From Embleya sp040605455 (GTDB lineage: Bacteria > Actinomycetota > Actinomycetes > Streptomycetales > Streptomycetaceae), in contig NZ_JBEXCV010000027.1 in the NCBI RefSeq assembly GCF_040605455.1, positions 9,067 to 73,066 on the forward strand: a stretch of DNA of 64,000 bases. Reading direction: 5' to 3'. Below, piece after piece: positions 17,658 to 26,592 of the stretch. The notes below the pieces were generated by a model, which did not search any database, was not told where the DNA came from, and worked only from the letters and a program-made list of their open reading frames with translations. Position numbers and translations under genes: made by a program. Within the stretch, counting starts at the first letter, position 1. The number at the start of each line of letters is the position of its first letter.

Positions 17658-17860
17658 GTGAGGTCCTGTCTAGGCGTCGTTCTCGGCGTCGTTGGCTGTC
17701 CTGGCCGTAGCGGTCGCCCGGAAGGCCCGGTGCGGTGTTGCTCCGGGTGAAACTCACACAATCGGAGCATTTGCCGCCAAATCTCAAATTATCGGGCGGG
17801 ACGAGTGGCGGCGACTCGACGGAGCCGAACAGGTGTGAACCACGACCATGGGCGCCGGGG

Positions 17861-18805
17861 TCACAGGACGGCGATCGGATTGACGGGTGAGCCGGTGGCT
17901 TGCGGCAGCCTCAGCGGGGCGATCACGCACAGGAACGACCAGCGCCCCTCCGCCTCGCAGACCGGCGCCAGGTCCTCGAACTGCAGGTAGTCCAACAGGT
18001 GAAGGCCCATGGCGTGAATCGCCAGCACATGCACGGGGAAGTCGACGCCCTCGGTGGAGCTCGGCGCGGTGTCGTTGTTCCCGTCGCCGCCGAGCACGGC
18101 GACCCGCCGGTCCGCCAGGAACTCCAGCGCGGACGGATGGAGCCCGACGCGCTCGCCCGCCGCGTGCCAGGCTCCCAGTTCGGCGCGGCGTCGGCGGTGG
18201 CCGACCCGGACGAACAGGAGGTCGCCGTCGGTCACGCGGACGTGCTGGGCGGTCTCGGCCGCGGTGAGGTCGTCGGCGGTCACGTGATCACCCGGTTCGA
18301 GCCACGGCACGCCGCGCAGCCGCGGAATGTCCAGCAACACGCCGCGTCCGACGATCCCGTCGCGAGCCGCCTCGACGGTGAGCGCTGTGGCCCCGCCCGC
18401 CATGACGGTGCTCGCGGGCACGCCGCCGTGCAGCGTGCCGTCGTAGATCACGTGGCATAGGGCGTCGAGGTGACTGTCGGCGTCACCGTGCACGTTCATC
18501 GCGAAGCCGTCCCGCGCGAAGTGGAGACCGCGCGCGGCGTCGCTCCCGGCCGGCCCACTCATCGTGTGCCTCGCGGGCTCCGGGTTGTCCGGACCGGGCC
18601 GAATCTCCACCGGTGCGGCAAGCGTGATCGTCCGGCCGGTCCGCACCTCCCGGGTGGCGGCCACCACCCGGGCGGGAGTGAGCGCGTCCAGAGCACCCCG
18701 GGCACCCGCGGCCCAGGCGGCGCGCGCGAGCAGGCGCCGATACAGCGCACCGAACTCGTCCTCGGTCAGCCCCGGCGGTCCTGCCGGACGGGCGTGCGTG
18801 GCCAT
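17861..18805 (-). CDS. cyclase-family (kynurenine-formamidase-like) metal hydrolase
   Basis: 314 residues. The metal-binding signature HGDADSHLDALCHV lies near residue 105, followed by GRGVLLDIPRLRGV, GDLLFVRVGHRRRR and the C-terminal VHVLAIHAMGLHLLDYL, all typical of Mn/Zn hydrolases of the cyclase family. Reaction unknown; relatives hydrolyse amides or lactone-like rings, so opening of a sugar lactone is conceivable but unproven. It starts 4 bp after the stop of a GH15-like mini-ORF (18809-18910). Confidence 0.88.
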   Translation of the reverse strand: MATHARPAGPPGLTEDEFGALYRRLLARAAWAAGARGALDALTPARVVAATREVRTGRTITLAAPVEIRPGPDNPEPARHTMSGPAGSDAARGLHFARDGFAMNVHGDADSHLDALCHVIYDGTLHGGVPASTVMAGGATALTVEAARDGIVGRGVLLDIPRLRGVPWLEPGDHVTADDLTAAETAQHVRVTDGDLLFVRVGHRRRRAELGAWHAAGERVGLHPSALEFLADRRVAVLGGDGNNDTAPSSTEGVDFPVHVLAIHAMGLHLLDYLQFEDLAPVCEAEGRWSFLCVIAPLRLPQATGSPVNPIAVL

Positions 18806-18808
18806 GGG

Positions 18809-18910
18809 TCAGCGCCCCTGGTCGGCGTCGAGCGCCTGGTCGAGGGTGGCGGCCGGCATGACGAGGTAGCCCACCAAGCCGTGCCCGACGATGGGAGGGT
18901 AGCGGTCCAT
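18809..18910 (-). pseudogene. 33-aa orphan N-terminus of a GH15 protein
   Basis: MDRYPPIVGHGLVGYLVMP from ATG 18910 matches the start of the nearby GH15 protein (MDKYPLIENHGLIGDLQTA), then stops after 33 residues. It may be the residue of a duplicated GH15 gene; because its stop lies 4 bp before the cyclase ATG it could also act as a coupled leader. Confidence 0.5.
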
Positions 18911-19262
18911 GGCTGCTCCGAAGTCTCGGAAATAGCCCCCTACATCCACTATCGGCCGACTCGGTGGCCCGTGCCAGGCCGCTGCGGTCGACGACCGCTC
19001 ACCCACGGCCGGCGTATCGGCCGGCGCGGCGGGCGATCGGGCGGCAGGTGAAGCCGTCAGGTGGCGGTGCTCGGCAACCACCCGTCCGGCTGCCGCCGGT
19101 GGGCCCAGTGAGCGAACGTGCCGGCCGATTCCGCCCGCGGGTACGTGTCGTGCTTGACCGGGCCGGCGCGGGACCGCACGCTCCTGACGAGGGCCGACAC
19201 CGCCGGCCGCCACTACGCCCGCGTCCGAGGACGCCTGCCGGGCGGACCGGAGGAGGCCACGA
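18911..19262. other. divergent intergenic region, no gene seen
   Basis: 352 bp between the minus-strand cyclase unit and the plus-strand epimerase unit; expected to hold both promoters. No clear palindrome or ORF with protein-like composition. Confidence 0.4.
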
Positions 19263-20183
19263 GTGCAGGAGAGCCCCACAGGACGACAACTAACCCTCCG
19301 CCACGGCCCGCACCGTGCCGTCGTCGTCGAGTTGGGCGCGGCGCTCCGGTCGTACGGGGTCGGTGAACGCGCCGTGGTCGAGGGATTCGCCGAACAGGAC
19401 CGGATCACCGGCGGGCGCGGCCAGATCCTGGTGCCGTGGCCCAACCGGATCCGGGACGGCCGCTACCGCTGGGACGGGCAGGACCGGCAGCTTCCGCTCA
19501 CCGAGCCGACGGCCGGCAACGCCATCCACGGGCTGCTTCGGTGGGTGGCGTGGCGGGTCGTGGAAACGAGCGACAGCCGGGTCGTCCTGGACGTTCCGCT
19601 GTGGCCGCAACCGGGCTACCCATTTCACCTCCATGTCCGCGCCGAGTACGCGTTGGGCGAGGGCGGGCTCGAGGTCGCCGTCACCGCGCGCAACCTCGGC
19701 GCGAGTGCCGCACCCTACGGCTTCGGCCAGCATCCCTACTTCACGGCGGGCACCGCCGTCGTCGACCAGGCGGTGCTGACCGTCCCCGCCCGGACGTGGC
19801 TGCGCACCGACGAGCGCGGGCTGCCGGTCGCCGCCGAGCCGGTCGCCGGGACTGCGTACGACTTTTGTACGCCGCAGGCCGTCGGAGCTCGCCGGCTGGA
19901 CACCCCGTTCGGCGACCTCGACCGGGGGGCGGACGGGCTGGCCGTGGTTCGCCTCGCCCACCCGTCGGGTGCGTTCGGTACGGACGTGTGGCTCGGTGAA
20001 GGCGCCGACTACGTACAGCTCTACACAGGCGACACCCTCCCGCCGGGGGAGCGCCGGCGCGCGATCGCCATCGAGCCGATGACCTGCCCGGGGGACGCCT
20101 TCCGGAGTGGTACCGGGTTGATCAGCCTCGGCCCCGGCGAACAGCACACCATCCGGTGGGGGATCACGCCGTGGGGAGAGTGA
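19263..20183 (+). CDS. aldose 1-epimerase (mutarotase) family protein
   Basis: 306 residues from GTG 19263. Galactose-mutarotase-like beta-sandwich: ILVPWPNRIRDGRY near residue 55, AIHGLLRWVAW near 86 (catalytic-His context), GFGQHPYFTAG near 153 (second His) and IAIEPMTCPGDAF near 270 (Glu). It interconverts alpha and beta anomers of aldoses, supplying the anomer used by a dehydrogenase. First gene of a plus-strand unit with the antiporter 37 bp downstream. Confidence 0.9.
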   Translation: MQESPTGRQLTLRHGPHRAVVVELGAALRSYGVGERAVVEGFAEQDRITGGRGQILVPWPNRIRDGRYRWDGQDRQLPLTEPTAGNAIHGLLRWVAWRVVETSDSRVVLDVPLWPQPGYPFHLHVRAEYALGEGGLEVAVTARNLGASAAPYGFGQHPYFTAGTAVVDQAVLTVPARTWLRTDERGLPVAAEPVAGTAYDFCTPQAVGARRLDTPFGDLDRGADGLAVVRLAHPSGAFGTDVWLGEGADYVQLYTGDTLPPGERRRAIAIEPMTCPGDAFRSGTGLISLGPGEQHTIRWGITPWGE

Positions 20184-20220
20184 CGGCTGCGCAACGGCGT
20201 TTCGACAGGGACGAGACGCC

Positions 20221-21981
20221 GTGAGCGAAGAGCGGTTCCTGCTGGGCATCGGCCTGATCGTCGTGCTCGCAGTGGGTTCCCAGATCCTGGCGCATCAGCT
20301 GCGTGTTCCCTCACTGGTCGTGCTGCTGCCCGTCGGCTTCACCGCCGGAGCACTCACCGACGTCATCCACCCCGACCGGCTGGCACCCCACTTCCCGGCC
20401 CTGGTCTCGATCACGGTGGCCATCATCCTCTACGACGCCGGGTTGGGCCTCGACCTGCGGTATCTGAAGGGAGAGACGCGGCAGGTGGTGGCACGACTGG
20501 TCGTGCTGGGGGTCTTCATCACCTGGGGAGCCTGTCTGGGACTGGTCATGGCGCTGTTCGACGTCCCGCTCGCGGTGGCGGTGATGCTCGGCGTGATCCT
20601 CGTGGTGTCCGGACCGACCGTGGTCGGCCCCCTGCTCGACCATGTCCGACCGACCGACCGGGTGCGCAGGATCCTGATCTGGGAAGGGTCCCTGATCGAC
20701 CCCCTCGGGGGCATCCTCGGTGCGGTCGTCTTCCATGGCATCGTCCGATCCCAGGAAAGGCAAGGATTCCGGTTCGGCACCTTCTCGGAGAGCATGGCCG
20801 TCGGGCTGGCAGGCGGCGCGGTCGGCGTCGCACTGTTGTGGCTGGCACTGCAAAGGCTGCGGCTCGGCGGGCCACTGGGGACGCTCGCGCAGCTGGCGAC
20901 CGTCGTCGCGGTGTCTGCGGGATGCGACATCGTGTTCGACGACACCGGGCTCATCGCGGCGATCGTCATCGGTATGGCGCTGGCGAACCTGCCCGGATTC
21001 GACATGCCGGCACGCCGGCCCTTCTTCGAAACCGTCGTCGAACTGGTCATCGGTCTGCTGTTCGTCTCCATCTCGGCCAGGGTCGCGCCGGAATCCGTTG
21101 TGCCCGTGCTTCTTCCCTCGCTGGCCCTCGTCGCCGCACTCGTCCTGGTGGTGAGACCACTGGTCGCCGTCTGCGTGGCGGCATGGACCGACGTCGGCTC
21201 CGGGGAGCGGAGGTTCATCGGCTGGATGGCGCCCCGGGGTATCGTTGCCGCCGCCACTGCCTCGACGTTCTCCGCCACGCTGGCCGACAAGGGAGTGCAC
21301 GGCGCCGACAAGATCCTGCCCATCACCTTCCTGGTGATTGTCGGTACTGTCCTCGTCTACGCGCTGACGGCGAGGCCGGTGGCCGCCAGGCTCGGCGTCG
21401 TCCGGCCGGCGCGGGCCCGGCCCCTGCTGGTGGGCGGCGACCCCTGGGTGATCGACCTCGCGCGGTCGCTGCGCGCGGCCGGTCTGGATGTGCTGATGTT
21501 GGCCGGACTCGCGCAGGAACGAGACCGGATCAGGGAAGCGGGGATCGAGCTGGCCGCAGGAGAACTCCTGGCCACGGTAACCGATCCCGAAGCCCGACTG
21601 GAGGGAATCACAGCGGTCCTCCTGCTCACGGACGACGACGACTTCAACGCGCTTGCCTCGGTGGTCGTGCGGAACAGACTCGATGAAGGGGTCTACCGCA
21701 TCGGCCCGCCCCCCGGCGGCCAGGGCATCGTCGCCCCGTACACCGGCGACGGCATCCTCTTCACCCCCGGCCTCGTCCGGAACACCCTGGCGGCCCTCTA
21801 TGAACGAGGAGCCCGCTTTGTCGTGCAGCCGGCCTCCGACCCGAGGCCCCCGGGACACGAAACCCTCTTCGTCGTACGGGTCGACGGCCGCCTCGAACCG
21901 GTCATCGCAGCACAGGAGGTCGCTTCGGCCGCAGGAGACACGCTCGTGCTCCTCGGACCGGTACCGCACGGCTCCGCGTAG
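20221..21981 (+). CDS. cation:proton antiporter with C-terminal RCK/TrkA-type domain
   Basis: 586 residues. Residues 1-400 are a CPA-type transporter (PSLVVLLPVGFTAGALTD, IWEGSLIDPLGGILGAV, DDTGLIAAIVIGMALAN, GWMAPRGIVAAATASTF). Residues 405-580 form a cytoplasmic Rossmann-like TrkA_N/RCK domain (RPLLVGGDPWVIDLARSL, GITAVLLLTDDDDFNALAS) and a TrkA_C-like end (VVRVDGRLEPVIA). The domain normally binds nucleotide and gates transport. Paralogue of 9077-10282, which ends where this domain begins. Lies 37 bp after the epimerase gene and convergent with the GH15 gene. Confidence 0.92.
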   Translation: MSEERFLLGIGLIVVLAVGSQILAHQLRVPSLVVLLPVGFTAGALTDVIHPDRLAPHFPALVSITVAIILYDAGLGLDLRYLKGETRQVVARLVVLGVFITWGACLGLVMALFDVPLAVAVMLGVILVVSGPTVVGPLLDHVRPTDRVRRILIWEGSLIDPLGGILGAVVFHGIVRSQERQGFRFGTFSESMAVGLAGGAVGVALLWLALQRLRLGGPLGTLAQLATVVAVSAGCDIVFDDTGLIAAIVIGMALANLPGFDMPARRPFFETVVELVIGLLFVSISARVAPESVVPVLLPSLALVAALVLVVRPLVAVCVAAWTDVGSGERRFIGWMAPRGIVAAATASTFSATLADKGVHGADKILPITFLVIVGTVLVYALTARPVAARLGVVRPARARPLLVGGDPWVIDLARSLRAAGLDVLMLAGLAQERDRIREAGIELAAGELLATVTDPEARLEGITAVLLLTDDDDFNALASVVVRNRLDEGVYRIGPPPGGQGIVAPYTGDGILFTPGLVRNTLAALYERGARFVVQPASDPRPPGHETLFVVRVDGRLEPVIAAQEVASAAGDTLVLLGPVPHGSA

Positions 21982-22009
21982 TCCACCGGCGCACAGAAGC
22001 CCGGGCCGA

Positions 22010-23845
22010 CTACGATCGCCGGTTCAGAGCCGCATCCAGGGTGATGGCCGCGTCGATGAGCGCCAGGTGGGTGAATGCCTGTGGAAAGTTGCCGAGTTGC
22101 CGACCCGTGAGGGCGATCTCCTCGGAGTACAGGCCGAGGTGGTTGGCGTACCCGAACATCTTCTCCAGCACGAGCCTGGCCTGGTCGGTCCGCCCGGCGC
22201 GTGCCAGCGCGTCGACGTACATGAAGGTGCACAGCGAGAAAGTGCCCTCGGACCCGCGCAGTCCGTCGGGCGATGCCTCCGGGTTGTACCGGTAGACCAG
22301 GCTGTCGGTGACCAGTTCCTGCTCCATCGCGTCCAGCGTGGAGGCCCACATCGGGTCCTCGGGGGTGATGAAGCCGACCGTCGGCAGGCGCAGCAGTGAG
22401 GAGTCGAGCACGTCGCCGCCGTAGTGCTGGACGAAGGCTCCGCGCGATTCGTTCCACCCCTTGGCCATCACCTGTTCGTAGATCGCGTCCCGCTCGCGGC
22501 TCCAGCGTTCGGCCGCGGCGGGGCGGCCGCTGGCGTCCGCGAGCCGTAGCGCGCGGTCGAACGCCACCCAGGACATCACGCGGCCGTAGGTGAAGTGCTC
22601 GCGGCCGCCACGGGTCTCCCACAGGCCCTCGCCGGCCTGGTCCCAGTGGTCCGCCAGCCAGTCGAGGACGGTGATCATCTCGGTCCATCCCCGGTGTCCC
22701 GGATGGATCCCGTGCCCGTGCGCGAAGTAGATGCTGTCGATCGCCTCGCCGTAGATGTCGAGTTGGAGCTGCGTTGCGGCGCCGTTCCCGATGCGTACGG
22801 GGGCCGACCGCTCGTAGCCTTCCCAGTGCTCCAGGACTTCCTCCTTCAGATCGGAGGAGCCGTCGACCGCGTACATGATGTTCAGCGGCCCGGAGGCCCC
22901 GTCGGCGCCGGCCCGTTCCTTGATCCGTTCGCCGAGCCACGCGATGAACGCCTTCGCCTCTTCCGTGAATCCCATGCCCAGCAGGGCGTACACGGAGAAG
23001 GAGGCATCCCGGATCCAGGTGAACCGGTAGTCCCAGTTGCGCTCGCCACCAAGTTGTTCGGGCAGCCCCGCCGTGGGGGCGGCCACCACGGCGCCGCTGG
23101 GGGCGTAGGTCATGAGCTTCAGCGTCACGGCGGAGCGTTCCACCATCCCGCGCCAGCGTCCCGAGTACCGCGACTTGCTCAGCCAGGACCGCCAGTACCG
23201 GATGGTGTCGTCGAAGAGCTGCTGGTATTCGGCGAGCCGGATCTCTCTGGGCGGCCCGTCGGCGGCGGACTCCAGAACCAGTCCGCGCTGCTGGCCTGCT
23301 TGCAGGCTCAGCGAGAAGTGCAGGTCGTTCCCGCTCCTGACGAAGTTCAGCAATCGCTCGTCGTCCGGTTCACGGACCGTGTGCACGGTCAGTTCCAGTC
23401 CGTCCGAGGCGAACACCGCTCCCTGCTCGGTGACGTGCACCTCGTGCGGCTTGCGCCCGTAGTCGAACCGCGGCGCGATGTCGACGTCGAAGGTCATGCT
23501 GCCGCGCACGCAGCGGACCATGCGGACCAGCCGGTGGCGAGGGGTGACCGTCGTGCCGGTCACCGGCATGAAATCGACCACCTCGCCGGCGCCTGCCTCC
23601 GTCATGAACCGGGTCACGAGGATCGCCGTGTCGGGCAGGTACAACTGCTTGGTCGCGTACGTCTCGTGGGCCGGCCGGATCGTGCAGTGTCCGCCCTTGT
23701 CCTTGTCCAGCAGAGCACCGAACACGCTGGGTGAGTCGAAGCGTGGACAGCAGAACCAGTCGACTGTTCCGTCGGTGGTCACCAGCGCCGCGGTCTGCAG
23801 ATCACCGATCAGACCGTGGTTCTCGATCAGTGGGTACTTGTCCAT
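22010..23845 (-). CDS. glycoside hydrolase family 15 protein (glucoamylase/trehalase type)
   Basis: 611 residues from ATG 23845; the longer frame to 24796 crosses the next gene and is rejected. N-terminal MDKYPLIENHGLIG and VDWFCCPRFDSPSVFGALLD; (alpha/alpha)6 barrel with WIRDASFSVYALL near residue 270; LYSEEIALTGRQLGNFPQAFTHLAL near 570 carries the likely catalytic base (SEE). Actinobacterial members with this N-terminus hydrolyse trehalose or alpha-glucans to glucose. No signal peptide, so cytoplasmic. Stop 28 bp from the convergent antiporter gene. Confidence 0.92.
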   Translation of the reverse strand: MDKYPLIENHGLIGDLQTAALVTTDGTVDWFCCPRFDSPSVFGALLDKDKGGHCTIRPAHETYATKQLYLPDTAILVTRFMTEAGAGEVVDFMPVTGTTVTPRHRLVRMVRCVRGSMTFDVDIAPRFDYGRKPHEVHVTEQGAVFASDGLELTVHTVREPDDERLLNFVRSGNDLHFSLSLQAGQQRGLVLESAADGPPREIRLAEYQQLFDDTIRYWRSWLSKSRYSGRWRGMVERSAVTLKLMTYAPSGAVVAAPTAGLPEQLGGERNWDYRFTWIRDASFSVYALLGMGFTEEAKAFIAWLGERIKERAGADGASGPLNIMYAVDGSSDLKEEVLEHWEGYERSAPVRIGNGAATQLQLDIYGEAIDSIYFAHGHGIHPGHRGWTEMITVLDWLADHWDQAGEGLWETRGGREHFTYGRVMSWVAFDRALRLADASGRPAAAERWSRERDAIYEQVMAKGWNESRGAFVQHYGGDVLDSSLLRLPTVGFITPEDPMWASTLDAMEQELVTDSLVYRYNPEASPDGLRGSEGTFSLCTFMYVDALARAGRTDQARLVLEKMFGYANHLGLYSEEIALTGRQLGNFPQAFTHLALIDAAITLDAALNRRS

Positions 23846-23982
23846 CGGGGCGCCTCTTTCAGCACGTGTCGTCATTCGGATGCCGCGGCCGCCTCCGACC
23901 AGCCTAGGCCGAGGACTCGGCACCGGCCTGCTGAGCCGGACCCGTCGGTCCGTCGGCCGTTGACGTGCCCTTTCGCCTCCTG

Positions 23983-24936
23983 CTACTCCTCCACCTCCGC
24001 ACCGGCCCGTCGACTCGCGCGCCGCCAGAGCCGTCGTTGCAGGCGAAGGGTGAGGAAGCCGACGATGACGAGGACGACCACGTTCAGCAGGAGTTGGAGC
24101 AGCGAACCCCATGCCTCGGACCAGTAGGCGAAGGCGAGCGAGACGGCGATGTCCGAGGCGGCCGGAATCGTGGTCACGGAGATGAAGACGCCGAGGAGTG
24201 CGCTTGCGCGTGCCTCGGTGAGCGAGACGATGCCGACGATCCCGGCGAGGGAGGCCACGACCAGTGAGAAGAAGTTGGGCGTGTCGATGAGCTGGGAGAC
24301 GGGCCGCACGCCCCGCTGAAATGCCTCGGTCTCGAAGTGGGCGGCCCGCGACAGCACCGCGAAACCGAAGGTGACGACGATGGCCAGCAGGAAACCGACC
24401 GTCAGCGCGCGTGCGCCCTCGCGCACCCTGCGACGGTTGCCGCGGTCGAATCCGAGCGCGACACCGGCGATCGCGTTGTACTCCGGGCCGACCACCATGG
24501 CGGCCACGATGAGGATCTGGGAATTCGACATGATGCCGACCGAACCGATGAGCCCGGCGATGACCAGGAACAGGTAGAAGGACGGCAGATAGGTGCCCTC
24601 CGCCCGGATGTGGGCCTCGACCGCGGCCCACAGCGGCGTGTGGACGAGTGTGCTCGGTTCGTCGGCCTCCATCTGCCCCGCACGCCGCGAGAACATCATC
24701 TCGACGTCGTCGACGGCGATCGACCCCATGCGGTCGACGCCCAGTTCGCGCAGACCGTCCAGCACACTGTTGGCGGCGCCCTTCATCACATCGCATTCGA
24801 GCGCGTCACCGTCCGGTGAGTGCGCCGCCGACTTCACGACCACGAGGTTGAGGACGTGACCGTCCGCGGTGAGCAGATCGATGGTCGGCTGGGTCAGCGC
24901 AGGCGGCAGCACCATCCTGAAGTGGGTCAGGTCCAT
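23983..24936 (-). CDS. DUF389 membrane protein
   Basis: 317 residues from ATG 24936 (SD AGGAGG, spacing about 6). Residues 1-100 form a soluble N-terminal domain. Then come at least five hydrophobic helices including the family hallmark SNSQILIVAAMVVGPEYNAIAGVALG, GFLLAIVVTFGFAVLS and LASLAGIVGIVSLTEARASAL. The tail is basic. Function of DUF389 is not established. It is 137 bp upstream of the GH15 gene on the same strand, possibly co-transcribed. The upstream part of this frame (to 25497) belongs to an SDR remnant. Confidence 0.87.
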   Translation of the reverse strand: MDLTHFRMVLPPALTQPTIDLLTADGHVLNLVVVKSAAHSPDGDALECDVMKGAANSVLDGLRELGVDRMGSIAVDDVEMMFSRRAGQMEADEPSTLVHTPLWAAVEAHIRAEGTYLPSFYLFLVIAGLIGSVGIMSNSQILIVAAMVVGPEYNAIAGVALGFDRGNRRRVREGARALTVGFLLAIVVTFGFAVLSRAAHFETEAFQRGVRPVSQLIDTPNFFSLVVASLAGIVGIVSLTEARASALLGVFISVTTIPAASDIAVSLAFAYWSEAWGSLLQLLLNVVVLVIVGFLTLRLQRRLWRRASRRAGAEVEE

Positions 24937-25219
24937 CCCGGCCTCCTGGTGACGAGCATCGACGTTGCCGACCCGGCGGGGGCCGACGTGCGGTCGGTGT
25001 GGCGGCGCCATGGGCCCGCCGCGAGCGCCTTGGACGGGACCGGGTCCGCCGCGACGGCATGACCACACGCCCGAATGAGGACATCCGACGTCGGTCATGC
25101 TAGGCAGCCGTCCGGCGCGCGCCGGTGAAACAGGGTGCCGGCCGCGGTGCCGTTCATCCGATCGGCCGCCGCGCGACGTGAACCGGTCCGCTCTCAGCAC
25201 ATCGGGGGACCTCGAGGGC

Positions 25220-25507
25220 AATTGCCTCGTGCCCGAGTTCGACCATGCGCGCGACCATCGCGACGACCTGGTCCTCCTGCGAGACATCCGCCTAGTGGGC
25301 GTAGGCCCGTACTCCGAAGGACTCGAACTCCTGGACCACCGCGTCCGCGTCCTCGCAGCCGAAGACGTAGTCGACGACCACATCGCCCCGCGCGCCCGAG
25401 GGCGATCGCTGGTTGCCTTGCCGATGCCGGAATTCCCCCCGGTCACCAGGGCCTTCTGCCTTGGGGAATTTGACGGCGGCACCTGCCGCGTCTGCACCTG
25501 CGGTCAT
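25220..25507 (-). pseudogene. decayed SDR gene, relative of 11240-12082
   Basis: From ATG 25507: KALVTGGNSGIGKAT, then in another frame GDVVVDYVFGCEDADAVVQEF and FGVRAYAH, an in-frame TAG (25294-25292), then ADVSQEDQVVAMVARMVELG. Each block aligns in order with the intact SDR (KALVTGANSGIGLAT; FGVRSYAHEADVS; GQVTAMVARMV). Two frame changes, one stop and loss of the catalytic half make it dead. Confidence 0.65.
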
Positions 25508-25578
25508 CACGCTCTCCCGTCCTCGGCCGAAAGGGCACCGAGCCACCACGATCGCCGGTGCACTCCCCTGCCTGTCTC

Positions 25579-25626
25579 GGGCGACGCACGCGACTCGCTC
25601 CTTCGGAGCAGTCGCGTGCGTCGCCC
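25579..25626. terminator. very strong hairpin, 17-bp perfect stem plus inner stem
   Basis: GGGCGACGCACGCGACT pairs perfectly with AGTCGCGTGCGTCGCCC; inside, GCTCC/GGAGC closes a 3-nt loop. It lies upstream of both the minus-strand SDR remnant and the plus-strand gluconokinase, an odd place for an ordinary terminator. It may be a leftover terminator of a lost gene, or an attenuator. Confidence 0.55.
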
Positions 25627-25862
25627 CTCAGCGCAGTGCGGACCGCGCTCTGGCCCCGGACGCGTCCGCTCCGTGGCAGCCGAGGGCGCCGTGCGGGTGC
25701 ACCACGGTGCCTGGCCTGGCGTGGCGCGCAGGTAACAATTGGTGAAGGGGCAATATGGGTGGGCGGGACGAGGTTGTTCCGGTGGCGCCGGACGGCGTCA
25801 ACGGCCGAGCTGCGCTGTGGCTTGCGGCGGGGCCGCCGCGTCACGCCGCCCGGGAGAGGGCA

Positions 25863-26402
25863 ATGGGGACATCGGGCCGAGTTCCGGCAATTGTCGTGGT
25901 CATGGGCGTGTCCGCGGCGGGGAAGTCCACCGTCGCGCGGCGGCTGTCCGGGCGCCTCAAGGTGCCCTTCGCCGAGGGAGACGACTTCCACCCGCTCGCG
26001 AGCATCAAGAAGATGGCGTCGGGGCGCCCGCTCGACGACGATGATCGCGAGCCGTGGCTGCGGAACCTCGCCGCCTGGATTACCGAAACCGCAGGTGCGC
26101 GAACCGGGGCGGTCCTCTCCTGCTCCGCCCTCAAGCGCAGATACCGGGACATCTTTCGCGCCGCCGGGCCAGGCGTGTGGTTCCTCTATCTGGAGCTGGA
26201 ACGCGAGGCCGCCCGCTCCCGACTCTCCGACCGGACCGGCCACTTCATGCCGCCATGGCTCCTGGAGTCCCAGTACGAGGCGCTACAGCCACTGCAGCCG
26301 GACGAGCCCGGCCTAACTGTCGACGCGACCGCCGACATGCAAGCAAAATTGGCCCTGGCCCTGGCCGCCCTCGCGCGGTTGACGGCCGGGAAACGGCCTT
26401 GA
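25863..26402 (+). CDS. gntK: gluconokinase
   Basis: 179 residues from ATG 25863 (SD GAGAGGG; the longer frame from 25755 lacks support). P-loop kinase: Walker A GVSAAGKSTVARRL near residue 17, substrate motif EGDDFHPLASIKKMASGRPLDD near 39, CSALKRRYRDIFR near 87 and QYEALQPLQPDEPG near 143, the usual GntK order and length. Phosphorylates gluconate to 6-phosphogluconate, feeding the pentose-phosphate pathway. It is the right-hand end of the sugar/respiration block. A strong hairpin lies 237 bp upstream. Confidence 0.92.
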   Translation: MGTSGRVPAIVVVMGVSAAGKSTVARRLSGRLKVPFAEGDDFHPLASIKKMASGRPLDDDDREPWLRNLAAWITETAGARTGAVLSCSALKRRYRDIFRAAGPGVWFLYLELEREAARSRLSDRTGHFMPPWLLESQYEALQPLQPDEPGLTVDATADMQAKLALALAALARLTAGKRP

Positions 26403-26560
26403 CCGGTCGCCGTTCCGCGCCTCGCGCGGATGGAGCACGGGCACAGCGAGATTCCCGACCACCGCAGTCCGTCCCGCAGTTCGGCGGTCGATGGTGGTAG
26501 TCGGCAGTGGGCTCCATCGGCTCCCTCGTCGGGTTGGCGAGATCACGCCCAAGCTTTGAC

Positions 26561-26578
26561 TTCGGAACATATTCCGAA
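26561..26578. promoter_or_regulatory. palindrome upstream of the antitoxin-like start
   Basis: TTCGGAA-CATA-TTCCGAA, perfect 7-bp arms, 14 bp before the ATG at 26593; a TTGACT -35-like hexamer overlaps its left edge (26556-26561). Position and symmetry fit an autoregulatory antitoxin operator. Confidence 0.5.
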
Positions 26579-26592
26579 CTACTCGGGGGGCC

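Noticed and set aside
20311..21969. 552-codon minus-strand frame opposite the antiporter
   Set aside because: Antisense shadow with Asp/Gln/His/Arg repeats; no protein-family features.
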